A DNA stretch of 7,051 bases from an uncultured Rhodospirillales bacterium (lineage in GTDB: Bacteria > Pseudomonadota > Alphaproteobacteria > ATCC43930 > CGMCC-115725): positions 1-7,051 of the forward strand of contig CAIUCF010000339.1 in NCBI GenBank assembly GCA_903897565.1. The letters are read 5' to 3'. This document shows, one piece after another, positions 1 to 6,888 of this stretch. The translations under genes and the position numbers were made by a program. Below the pieces are notes generated by a model. That model searched no databases and was not told the DNA's origin. It worked only from the letters and a program-made list of their open reading frames with translations. Each line of letters starts with the position of its first letter. Positions within the stretch are counted from its first letter, which is position 1.

Positions 1-903
1 ACCGTGTTCATCGCCGCCTATACCTGGAGCGTCACGATAGAGGGGCGGCAGATGAGCAGCGCCCTTGCCGAAACCAGGCTGGCGCTCGCCCGTGAACAAC
101 GGGTCTCCGCCGTCGGCGCTCTGGCCGCCGCGGCGGCGCACGAGCTTGGCAGCCCGCTCGGAACCATCGCCGTCATCGCCAAGGAACTGAGCCGGGATCT
201 GCCGACCGACAGCCCTTACGCCGAAGACGCCCGCTTGCTGCTGAGCGAAAGCGCACGCTGCCGAACCATCCTCGCCGAACTGTCGCACCGCAAGGACAAG
301 GCCGAGGGCCCGATCCCGCCGTTCGACCTGGTGCCGATCACGGCCCTCGCGCAAGCGGCCGGCGAGCCTTACCACACCGCCCTGGTGACGGTCGACTACA
401 CCTCCGAAGGCGATGCCAGGACCCAACCCCTGGCGACGACCAAGCCGGAGATCATGCACGGGCTCGGCAATCTCATCCACAATGCGGTCCAGTTCGCAGC
501 GCAGCATGTCGAGGTCTTCGTCTATTGGGACGCACGCAAGGTCGAGATCACCGTCACCGATGACGGCCCCGGCTATTCGCCGCAAATTCTTTCGCGGATC
601 GGCGAGCCCTATATTTCGACTCGCCTGGGCGACGGCACGCATATGGGCCTCGGCATCTTCATCGCCAAAACCTTGCTCGAAAATACCGGTGCAACTTTGA
701 TCTTCAGCAATGCGGAGGAGGGTGGAGCCGTGGCAAGGGTCATTTGGTCACGCGACGCTTTTACCGATCCGAACAACAGTGCCGAGCCGATCAAGGCGCC
801 CGGCAAGCACCCGAAGCAATCCAGGAAACTTCAGAATGAACGAGCAGACAGCGGCTTCCACAGACTCTGGCAACGGACATCTCGCAGGCTTGCCGGAAAA
901 TGA
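1..903 (+). CDS. regB: Sensor histidine kinase RegB/PrrB/ActS, 3' part (5' end outside window)
   Basis: This is the cytoplasmic kinase part of the membrane-bound redox sensor of the RegB/RegA system. It autophosphorylates on His and passes phosphate to RegA. The frame is open from base 1; the GTG at base 4 is not a real start, because the sequence around it (FIAAYTW) looks like the end of the last membrane helix, followed by a helical linker. The dimerisation H-box AAAAAHELGSPLGTI has its phosphorylated His at bases 139-141. A Cys in SARCRTIL (bases 259-261) sits where RegB carries its redox-active cysteine. The ATPase domain shows the N-box GNLIHNAVQFA (Asn at 481-483), the G1 box DDGPG (559-573) and the G2 box GLGIFIAK (646-669). 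About 49 residues follow the ATPase core as a basic, probably disordered tail, whose last part is encoded in the overlap with regA. The quinone-binding membrane domain cannot be checked here. Family identity is confident; the symbol could also be prrB or actS depending on the lineage. Confidence 0.93.
   Translation, partial: TVFIAAYTWSVTIEGRQMSSALAETRLALAREQRVSAVGALAAAAAHELGSPLGTIAVIAKELSRDLPTDSPYAEDARLLLSESARCRTILAELSHRKDKAEGPIPPFDLVPITALAQAAGEPYHTALVTVDYTSEGDARTQPLATTKPEIMHGLGNLIHNAVQFAAQHVEVFVYWDARKVEITVTDDGPGYSPQILSRIGEPYISTRLGDGTHMGLGIFIAKTLLENTGATLIFSNAEEGGAVARVIWSRDAFTDPNNSAEPIKAPGKHPKQSRKLQNERADSGFHRLWQRTSRRLAGK
823..828 (+). promoter_or_regulatory. Ribosome binding site of regA, inside regB
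   Basis: AGGAAA lies 7 bases before the ATG at 836. It supports this start and shows that regA can initiate translation within the regB reading frame, so the two genes are probably translationally coupled. Confidence 0.6.
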
Positions 904-1426
904 CCGCACCCTTCTGATCGTCGATGACGACGCGCCGCTGTGCCAGCGCCTGGCGCGGGCGATGGAGCGCCGCGGCTTTATCGTCACGACGGCGGATAGT
1001 GTTGCTGGCGGTCTCGCCGTGCTGAACCATCTGTTGCCCGCCTTCGCTGTCGTCGATCTCCGGCTCGGCGACGGCAGTGGACTCGATGTCGTCGCGGCGC
1101 TGCGCGCGGCGAGGCCAGCGGTTCGCATCATCGTGCTGACGGGTTACGGCAATATCGCGACGGCGGTTGCCGCGGTAAAGGCCGGCGCCATCGACTACCT
1201 GCCGAAACCCTCCGACGCCGATGCTGTCGAACAGGCGCTGCTGCTGCGTGACGGCGCGCTGCCGCCGCCCCCGCTCGATCCGATGTCGGCCGACCGGGTG
1301 CGTTGGGAACATATCCAGCGAGTCTTCGAGCAATGCGATCGCAACGTCTCCGAGACGGCGCGCCGGCTCAAGATGCATCGGCGTACCTTGCAGCGCATCC
1401 TGTCGAAGCACGCACCCCGCAGCTGA
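836..1426 (+). CDS. regA: Response regulator RegA/PrrA/ActR, redox-responsive transcription factor
   Basis: This 196-residue DNA-binding response regulator is the partner of RegB. In Alphaproteobacteria it controls photosynthesis, carbon and nitrogen fixation and respiratory genes according to redox state. The receiver domain (about residues 24-140) has the acidic pair in LLIVDDD (D30, D31), phospho-acceptor D74 in VVDLRLGDGSG, T102 in LTGYG and K124 in YLPKPSD. A short proline linker (PPPPLDP, about 143-149) is typical of RegA. The C-terminal Fis-type helix-turn-helix reads NVSETARRLKMHRRTLQRIL (170-189) and is nearly invariant in the family. The ATG at 836 was chosen because it has a good upstream AGGAAA; the longer frame from 710 would lie mostly within regB and adds nothing RegA-like. 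It overlaps regB by 68 bp in another frame. The N-terminus before the receiver is somewhat longer than in the short RegA proteins I know. Confidence 0.95.
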   Translation: MNEQTAASTDSGNGHLAGLPENDRTLLIVDDDAPLCQRLARAMERRGFIVTTADSVAGGLAVLNHLLPAFAVVDLRLGDGSGLDVVAALRAARPAVRIIVLTGYGNIATAVAAVKAGAIDYLPKPSDADAVEQALLLRDGALPPPPLDPMSADRVRWEHIQRVFEQCDRNVSETARRLKMHRRTLQRILSKHAPRS

Positions 1427-1462
1427 TGCGACGGCTTTCCGGCATAACTCGGTCGCCAGAGG

Positions 1463-2125
1463 TCAGGTTGCTTCGGCCCGATCGAGTCTGCCGTCGCTGT
1501 TCCAAAATGCGGGGACGGTAGGGGCGTAGCCGACGAGATTTTCCGCGATCGCCCGACGGATATGTCCCGGAAGACCGTCGGTCGGGTAGTCTTGCGACAA
1601 GGCGGCGACGACGGCGACCCACGCCGTCAATTCGATCCCGGCGGCGACCATGCGCGCCGCGACATCGCGCTCATCCGGCCCGTCGCTGACCCAACAAGCG
1701 TCGAGCACGACGCGGACATCGAAACCGGCCGCTTGCGCCTCCAGCGCCGCATCGATGATGTCTTGACCGCGCCCCCAAGCGGCAAAGAACATCACGCGGC
1801 GCCGTAGGCGCTGGATGGCACTCAGCGTCGGCTGGCCGGCGAGTATGGCGGCCCCACTGCGCTCGAACACGTGATAGCGCGGCACTGCCCGCATGATCTG
1901 GTCGCAGACCGGGCCTTGGCCCTCTCGGATCGACAACACGACCGGGACCGCGAAGGCTGTGGCGATCCGCGCAAGGGCCGCCATGTTGGCGGCGATCGGG
2001 CTGGCGACGCCCCCCATCCGGTCGCTGAACGCGCTCAGCGGATCGACCAGCATGATCGCGGCGACGCTGCCGATGATGTCGTCGGCGAACCGATTATGGA
2101 GTGATCCCGAACCGCGCATGGTCAT
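1463..2125 (-). CDS. YcaC/isochorismatase-like cysteine hydrolase homologue, probably catalytically degenerate
   Basis: A 220-residue protein with the alpha/beta fold pattern of the isochorismatase-like hydrolases, closest by eye to E. coli YcaC (about 208 residues). Matching landmarks are IMLVDPLSAF (D28, the family's catalytic Asp), the core strand-helix segment at 113-134 (FFAAWGRGQD...AAGF), the following strand VRVVLDA, then RMVAAGIELTAW and a C-terminal segment ending in a YAPTVPAFW motif. The family's catalytic triad is Asp-Lys-Cys. A gapless comparison, with YcaC recalled from memory, puts D122 at the nucleophile Cys, and the protein contains no lysine at all, so only Asp remains. It may be a pseudo-enzyme, a binding protein or an enzyme with altered chemistry. 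The ATG at 2125 was chosen because the 39 further upstream codons are AT-rich and lysine-rich, unlike the rest, and overlap a likely promoter. ATG at 2119 is an alternative. No clear Shine-Dalgarno sequence precedes either. It converges on regA with a 36-bp gap. Substrate unknown. Confidence 0.75.
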   Translation of the reverse strand: MTMRGSGSLHNRFADDIIGSVAAIMLVDPLSAFSDRMGGVASPIAANMAALARIATAFAVPVVLSIREGQGPVCDQIMRAVPRYHVFERSGAAILAGQPTLSAIQRLRRRVMFFAAWGRGQDIIDAALEAQAAGFDVRVVLDACWVSDGPDERDVAARMVAAGIELTAWVAVVAALSQDYPTDGLPGHIRRAIAENLVGYAPTVPAFWNSDGRLDRAEAT

Positions 2126-2220
2126 ATTTACGAAAAATTTACCATACGCTACACTAACAAAAATATAAGAACTCTTCGAGGGTTTTATTGCCTTTCCTCT
2201 AAATAACTTCAGTTTCTTTA

Positions 2221-2242
2221 TTGTGTTGCATAGTAACCACAA
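2221..2242. promoter_or_regulatory. Imperfect inverted repeat, candidate operator
   Basis: TTGTG (2221-2225) and CACAA (2238-2242) form perfect 5-base arms, and the symmetry extends imperfectly inward (TTGTG-TTGC on the left against TTGTGGTTAC read from the right). It covers the -10 and most of the spacer of the candidate minus-strand promoter, where a repressor would be expected to bind. The arm spacing (12 bases) does not fit CRP/FNR sites. Short arms like these can arise by chance. Confidence 0.22.
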
Positions 2243-2255
2243 TCGATCCTGTCAA
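2227..2255 (-). promoter_or_regulatory. Candidate sigma-70 promoter of the hydrolase homologue
   Basis: Reading the minus strand, a perfect -35 box TTGACA (2255-2250) is followed after exactly 17 bases by TATGCA (2232-2227), which matches 3 of 6 bases of the -10 consensus. Transcription would start near 2220 and give a leader of roughly 95 bases before the ATG at 2125. The -35 box and spacing are strong, the -10 is weak. Confidence 0.35.
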
Positions 2256-2374
2256 AGGCGAGAAGAGCGATTCGAGGCGGCCGGGCGATCGGGCGCTTCC
2301 CTCTTGCTTCCCCGCGCGGTTACACTGGCGGCACGCTCGTGTCGCCCTGCAAGCTGCTCACCGGATTTAGCAAT

Positions 2375-5050
2375 ATGCCTGATTCATCGCTCGACACTGT
2401 CTCCGGCTCGACCTCGGGTCCCGCGGCAATCCATCTCGCCGATTATCGCCCGCCCGCGTTCCGGATCGATCTCGTCGATCTGATCTTTCGTCTCGAGGAG
2501 GCCGAGACACGGGTCACCGCCCGGCTGCATATCCAGCGGGAGCCGGTGACCGATGGGTCGCGGCCGCCGCTTGTACTCGCCGGCGAGGCGCTTCGGTTGG
2601 TGTCGGTGACGCTGAACGACCATTTGCTTGATCCCGAGGACTACCGCCTCGGGGCAACGTCACTCACGATCGATGCGGTCGGCGACAGTTTCGTCCTCGA
2701 AATCGAGACGGCATTGCAGCCGGAGAAGAATTTCGAGCTGTCGGGCCTCTACAAATCGGGCGGCGCCTTCTGCACGCAATGCGAAGCCGAGGGTTTCCGC
2801 CGCATCACCTATTTCCTCGACCGGCCCGACGTACTGGCGCGTTTCACCACCACGATCGTCGCCGATCCGACGCGCTACCCCGTCCTGCTGTCGAACGGCA
2901 ACCCGGTGGATCGCGGCGTCACCGCGGGCGGTCACCGGCATTGGGCGAAATGGGAAGATCCGCATCCCAAGCCGGCCTACCTGTTCGCCCTCGTCGCCGG
3001 TGACCTCGTCCCGGTCCGCGACGCGTTTACGACGCAATCGGGGCGCAAGGTCGATCTCGCGATCTGGGTGCGCGCCGGCGACGAGCAGAAATGCGGCCAT
3101 GCGATGCATGCCCTCAAGACCTCGATGCGCTGGGACGAAGAGGTGTTCGGCCTCGAATACGACCTCGACGTCTTCAACATCGTCGCGGTTTCCGATTTCA
3201 ACATGGGGGCGATGGAGAACAAGGGCCTCAACATCTTCAACACCAAATACATCCTGGCCGAGCCGGCGACCGCGACCGATAGCGATTACCAAGGCATCGA
3301 GACGGTCGTCGCCCATGAATATTTCCACAACTGGACCGGCAATCGCGTGACCTGCCGCGACTGGTTCCAGCTCTCGCTCAAGGAAGGCCTGACCGTCTTT
3401 CGCGATCAGGAATTTTCGGCCGACCAGGGCAGTCGCGCGGTCAAGCGTATCCTCGACGTCCGTCGGCTGCGCGCGTCGCAGTTCCCGGAGGATGACGGCC
3501 CCCTCGCCCACCCCGTCCGCCCTGACAGCGATATCGAGATCAACAACTTCTACACCGCGACGGTCTACCAGAAGGGCGCCGAGGTCGTGCGCATGATCCA
3601 CACCCTGATCGGCGCGGCCGGCTTCCGCCGCGGCATGGATCTGTATATCGCCCGGCACGACAACGCCGCGGCGACGATCGAGGATTTCGTCGCCGCGATG
3701 CAGGACGCCGCAGGAGTCGATCTCTCCGCGTTCAAGCTCTGGTACGCACAGGCGGGGACGCCCGAGATCATCGTCGACGATCACTACGATGCCGCGACCC
3801 AGCGCTACACCCTGAGCCTGCGCCAGACCACGCGGCCGACGCCGGGACAGCCGGTCAAACTGCCCTTCGTCGTGCCGATCCTGATGGGTCTCCTCGACCA
3901 AGAGGGCGCGGCGATCCCCTCCCGCCTCGACGGCGAGGCCTCGCCGCAGCAGGGCACCAGGCTGCTGACCCTGACGGAGCAGGCCCAGGACTTCACCTTT
4001 ATCGATGTTCCCACAGCGCCGATCCCGTCGCTGCTGCGCGATTTCTCGGCGCCGGTGCGGGTCAGCGGGGTCGACATGGCCAAGCTCCGTGTGCTCGCAG
4101 CCCATGATCCCGATCGCTTCGCCCGCTGGGATGCCGGCCAGACCGTCGCAACCACGCTGATCCTCGACCTCGTCGCGACGATACGGTCCGGCGCGACGAT
4201 TGATGTCGAGGGCTGGTTTGTCGAGGCCGTGGCGGCCAATCTCGCCCAGGCCGACGAGGATCCGGCCTTCATCGCCGAGGTCCTCACCCTGCCCGGCGAG
4301 TCCGTCCTGGCAGACCGCATGGCGGTCATCGATACGGTCGCCATTCATGAAGCGCGCAACATCGTCCGCGCCCGCATCGGCGCCGCCCTGAGGAAGCCGC
4401 TCCTGGCGTTATACGAGCGTTACGAGGATCGCGGTCCCTATCGCATCGACGGGGCGGCGATCGGCCGGCGTGCGCTGCGCAATCTCAGTCTGGGCCTGCT
4501 CGCCGCCGCCGATCCCGAGACCGGCGCCCAGCTCTCCAAACGCGAGATCGACGCCGCCCGCAACATGACCGACGTGCTCGCCGCCCTGGTCGTGCTGAAC
4601 GACATCGACCTGCCGGAACGCACGCAGGCGCTGGCCGATTTCCACGCCCGCTGGCGCCACGACCCCCTGGTTACCGACAAGTGGTTCGCGATCCAGGCGA
4701 TTTCCGCCCTGCCCGACACGGTCGATGCGGTCCGGGCGCTGCTGCGCCACGCCGATTACGACGCCCACAATCCGAATCGGGTGCGCTCGCTGATCGGCAG
4801 CTTCAGCATGGCCAATCCCTATCGGTTTCACGACGCCAGCGGCGCCGGCTACGACCTGCTTGCCGACCAGATCATCGCGATCGACGGCTTCAACAGCCAG
4901 CTGGCGGCGCGGATGACCGTGCCGCTCGGTACCTGGCGCCGCCACGACGCGGCCCGCCAGACCCTGATGCGGTTGGCCATCGATCGCATCCTGGCGCAGC
5001 CGTCGCTGAGCAAGGGCTGCTTCGAAATGGCGTCGAAGAGTCTCGCCTGA
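2375..5050 (+). CDS. pepN: Aminopeptidase N (M1 family alanyl aminopeptidase)
   Basis: An 891-residue zinc aminopeptidase that removes N-terminal residues from peptides in the cytoplasm, acting late in protein turnover. E. coli PepN has 870 residues and the same layout: N-terminal beta domain (about 1-210), thermolysin-like catalytic domain (about 211-460), small beta domain (about 461-563) and a C-terminal helical domain. Numbering from the ATG at 2375, the substrate-anchoring GAMEN motif is at 278-282. Zinc ligands H314 and H318 and catalytic E315 lie in HEYFHNW, with third ligand E337 in LKEG. The transition-state tyrosine is Y398 in YTATVYQKGAE, and the PepN-type N-terminal motif CTQCEAEGF is present. 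All catalytic residues seem intact. There is no signal peptide. The ATG at 2375 gives a length close to the family; a GTG at 2339 would add 12 residues without similarity. Only a weak GGA precedes the ATG. pgi follows after 58 bp on the same strand. Confidence 0.96.
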   Translation: MPDSSLDTVSGSTSGPAAIHLADYRPPAFRIDLVDLIFRLEEAETRVTARLHIQREPVTDGSRPPLVLAGEALRLVSVTLNDHLLDPEDYRLGATSLTIDAVGDSFVLEIETALQPEKNFELSGLYKSGGAFCTQCEAEGFRRITYFLDRPDVLARFTTTIVADPTRYPVLLSNGNPVDRGVTAGGHRHWAKWEDPHPKPAYLFALVAGDLVPVRDAFTTQSGRKVDLAIWVRAGDEQKCGHAMHALKTSMRWDEEVFGLEYDLDVFNIVAVSDFNMGAMENKGLNIFNTKYILAEPATATDSDYQGIETVVAHEYFHNWTGNRVTCRDWFQLSLKEGLTVFRDQEFSADQGSRAVKRILDVRRLRASQFPEDDGPLAHPVRPDSDIEINNFYTATVYQKGAEVVRMIHTLIGAAGFRRGMDLYIARHDNAAATIEDFVAAMQDAAGVDLSAFKLWYAQAGTPEIIVDDHYDAATQRYTLSLRQTTRPTPGQPVKLPFVVPILMGLLDQEGAAIPSRLDGEASPQQGTRLLTLTEQAQDFTFIDVPTAPIPSLLRDFSAPVRVSGVDMAKLRVLAAHDPDRFARWDAGQTVATTLILDLVATIRSGATIDVEGWFVEAVAANLAQADEDPAFIAEVLTLPGESVLADRMAVIDTVAIHEARNIVRARIGAALRKPLLALYERYEDRGPYRIDGAAIGRRALRNLSLGLLAAADPETGAQLSKREIDAARNMTDVLAALVVLNDIDLPERTQALADFHARWRHDPLVTDKWFAIQAISALPDTVDAVRALLRHADYDAHNPNRVRSLIGSFSMANPYRFHDASGAGYDLLADQIIAIDGFNSQLAARMTVPLGTWRRHDAARQTLMRLAIDRILAQPSLSKGCFEMASKSLA

Positions 5051-5091
5051 TGCTGCTATCCTGCGCCACGCGCCCGGCAACGATCATTTTC

Positions 5092-5097
5092 AGGGGA
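5092..5097 (+). promoter_or_regulatory. Ribosome binding site of pgi
   Basis: AGGGGA is a good Shine-Dalgarno core, 11 bases before the GTG at 5109. The spacing is a little long, but it is the best match upstream of any candidate pgi start and favours GTG 5109 over the internal ATGs at 5148, 5163 and 5169. Confidence 0.45.
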
Positions 5098-5108
5098 CGA
5101 GTTCAGCT

Positions 5109-6863
5109 GTGACGACCGACGAGAACGCGCCGCCGAGGCTGCCGCCGATGCCGGTGGCGGCGATGACGATGACCCTCCCTGCTCCCCTGAAGCTGAGCCT
5201 CACCGAGATGAACTCGGCGTGGCAGGCGTCGCATGGCACGGAACGGCTGTGGGCCCGCGACGCGAGCCTCTGGACCGGCGGCGACGAGGACCACTGGCTC
5301 GGCTGGCTCGATGCCGCGGAGACCGGGGTGACGCGACTACCCCTGCTCGCCGGCTTCGCCCGCGACGTCTTCGAAGGCGAATACGAGCATGTGCTCCTGC
5401 TCGGCATGGGCGGCTCCAGCCTGGGGCCGGAAGTGGTCGGCAAGGTATTCGGCGCCCAGGACGGCTGGCCCGAGATCCATGTCCTCGACAGTACAGACCC
5501 GCGGCAGATTCGTGCCGTCGAGGACTCGATCGATTATGCGACAACCCTGTTCATCGTCTCGTCCAAATCCGGCGGCACGCTGGAAGTCGCGATCCTGCTC
5601 GAATACTTCCTGAGCCGCGCCCAGGCCGTCCTCGGCCAGGCCCTGGCAAAGCGCCAGTTCGTCGCGATCACCGACCCGGGCTCGAAGCTCGAAGGGATCG
5701 CCAAGGCGACCGGCTTCAATCATGTCTTCTCCGGAGATCCCAGCGTCGGCGGCCGCTTTTCGGTGCTCTCGCCGTTCGGACTGGTCCCGGCGACTGCGAT
5801 CGGCGTCGATCTCGCCCGCTATGTGTTCGCCGCGCACGACATGGCCGAGGCCTGCCGCAACTCGACGCCCGAGAACCCTGGCGTCGAGCTCGGACTGCTG
5901 ATCGCGGCGGCGGCCCGGAGCGGCCACGACAAGCTGACTTTGATTGCCGGGCCCGGGCTCGAAAGCGTCGGCGGCTGGATCGAGCAGCTGGTCGCGGAAT
6001 CGACCGGCAAGAATGGTCAGGCCGTGATCCCCGTGGATGGCGAGCCGCTGGCAGCGCCCGAGGCCTATGGCAGCGACCGATTGTTCGTCCAGCTGTGCTT
6101 CGCCGACGCGCCCGATCGTGATAGCGCCAAGCTCGAGGCTCTTGCCGCGGCCGGGATGCCGGTGGTCCGCATCGCCCTGACCGACCGCTACCAGCTGGCC
6201 CAGGAATTCTTCCGCTGGGAATTCGCGACCGCCGTCGCCGGCGCGGTGATGAAGCTGCACCCGTTCGACCAGCCCGATGTCGAGGCTAGCAAGCTCGCCA
6301 CCAAGCGCCTGACCACCGCCTATGCCGAGAGCGGCGCCCTGCCCGGCTGGCAGAGCTTCGCCACGGCTCCGGGCATGACCCTCTATGCCGATCCCGCGAA
6401 CACCGCGGCACTCTCGGCCGATAGCGGCGACACCACGGCGCTCGCCGCGCTCCGCACCCATCTGGGGCGGGTGAAGCCGGGTGACTATGTCGCCCTCCTC
6501 GCCTATCTCCCCCACAACGCGAGCGTGACCAAGGCGCTGCAGGCGCCGCGCCTGAAGATCCGCGACCGTCTCAAGGTCGCGACCTGCCTGCAGTTCGGCC
6601 CGCGCTTCCTGCATTCGACCGGACAGGCCTACAAGGGCGGCCCCAATACCGGCGTCTTCATCCAGATCACCACCGACGAACCCGCCGATCTCGCCGTACC
6701 GGGGCAGAAATACAGCTTCGGCGTCGTCAAGGCGGCGCAGGCCCAGGGCGACGCCGAGGTGCTGGCCGAGCGAGGACGGCGACTATTGCGGATTCATCTG
6801 ACCGGCAATCTCGCCACGGGTCTTGCCAGCGTCGCCAGAATGATCGACACGGTGCTCGCGTAA
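5109..6863 (+). CDS. pgi: Glucose-6-phosphate isomerase, Tal-Pgi fusion type but without the transaldolase half
   Basis: Interconverts glucose 6-phosphate and fructose 6-phosphate in glycolysis/gluconeogenesis; cytoplasmic. The 584-residue protein has two SIS sugar-phosphate domains. Visible motifs are the phosphate loop GMGGSSLG (99-106), SKSGGTLE (152-159), DPGSKLEGIA (189-198), GGRFSVLSPFGLVP (214-227), AESTGKNGQ with likely catalytic E297, and HPFDQPDVEASK with likely catalytic K395. The beginning (ERLWARDASLW, 45-55) and the C-terminal region from about 456, with FGPRFLHSTGQAYKGGPN (496-513) and PGQKYSFG, resemble the isomerase half of bifunctional transaldolase/glucose-6-phosphate isomerase rather than the classic E. 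coli enzyme. No transaldolase is fused or adjacent: pepN is immediately upstream. The GTG start was chosen for its AGGGGA; the proline-rich first 22 residues may be non-native, and ATG 5163 or 5169 is possible. rpe begins 25 bp downstream, suggesting an operon. Confidence 0.9.
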   Translation: MTTDENAPPRLPPMPVAAMTMTLPAPLKLSLTEMNSAWQASHGTERLWARDASLWTGGDEDHWLGWLDAAETGVTRLPLLAGFARDVFEGEYEHVLLLGMGGSSLGPEVVGKVFGAQDGWPEIHVLDSTDPRQIRAVEDSIDYATTLFIVSSKSGGTLEVAILLEYFLSRAQAVLGQALAKRQFVAITDPGSKLEGIAKATGFNHVFSGDPSVGGRFSVLSPFGLVPATAIGVDLARYVFAAHDMAEACRNSTPENPGVELGLLIAAAARSGHDKLTLIAGPGLESVGGWIEQLVAESTGKNGQAVIPVDGEPLAAPEAYGSDRLFVQLCFADAPDRDSAKLEALAAAGMPVVRIALTDRYQLAQEFFRWEFATAVAGAVMKLHPFDQPDVEASKLATKRLTTAYAESGALPGWQSFATAPGMTLYADPANTAALSADSGDTTALAALRTHLGRVKPGDYVALLAYLPHNASVTKALQAPRLKIRDRLKVATCLQFGPRFLHSTGQAYKGGPNTGVFIQITTDEPADLAVPGQKYSFGVVKAAQAQGDAEVLAERGRRLLRIHLTGNLATGLASVARMIDTVLA

Positions 6864-6888
6864 TCCTCCGATCCAACCGAGAGTCATC

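Larger units (their letters stand above)
2126..2374. other. Divergent intergenic region with AT-rich island
   Basis: This gap separates the minus-strand hydrolase homologue from plus-strand pepN. Counting bases by hand, 2121-2220 contains 30 G or C in 100, against about two thirds G+C around it. The AT-rich half adjoins the hydrolase gene and would form its leader; the half next to pepN (about 2243-2374) is GC-rich like the rest. I found no tRNA, no convincing small gene and no hairpin followed by a T-run. Promoters for both flanking genes must lie here; only the minus-strand one has a recognisable candidate. Confidence 0.6.

Noticed and set aside
4..6. GTG at base 4 as the start of the kinase gene
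   Set aside because: The frame is open to the window edge and the first residues look like the end of a membrane helix, so the gene is cut by the window.
1428..1456. GCGAC ... GTCGC inverted repeat after regA, a possible terminator or RegA site
   Set aside because: Only 5 paired bases with a loop of about 19 and no T-run, so it is too weak for a terminator. GC-rich 5-mers like this occur by chance, and the location between convergent ends is unlikely for a regulator site.
2168..2190. CTC-TTC-GAG hairpin followed by GGGTTTTATT in the AT-rich region, possible terminator
   Set aside because: The stem is only 3 bp and the next pairs outward mismatch; no gene on the plus strand ends just upstream.
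2126..2242. N-terminal extension of the hydrolase homologue to the ATG at 2242
   Set aside because: The stretch is AT-rich and Lys-rich, unlike the lysine-free body, would lengthen the protein beyond family size and overlaps the best promoter candidate.
2304..2326. TTGCTT and TACACT as a pepN promoter
   Set aside because: The two boxes are only 11 bases apart, too short for sigma-70, and no better pair was found upstream of pepN.
2339..2374. Earlier GTG start of pepN
   Set aside because: It adds 12 residues without family similarity; the ATG at 2375 gives the expected N-terminus.
2660..4348. Long open frame of 562 codons on the minus strand inside pepN
   Set aside because: Antisense frames stay open easily in GC-rich coding DNA. 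The product is rich in Arg, Gly and Asp without domain motifs, whereas the plus strand encodes a full M1 peptidase with an intact active site.
5337..6614. Minus-strand open frame of 425 codons inside pgi
   Set aside because: Same codon-bias shadow; the plus-strand frame carries all isomerase motifs.
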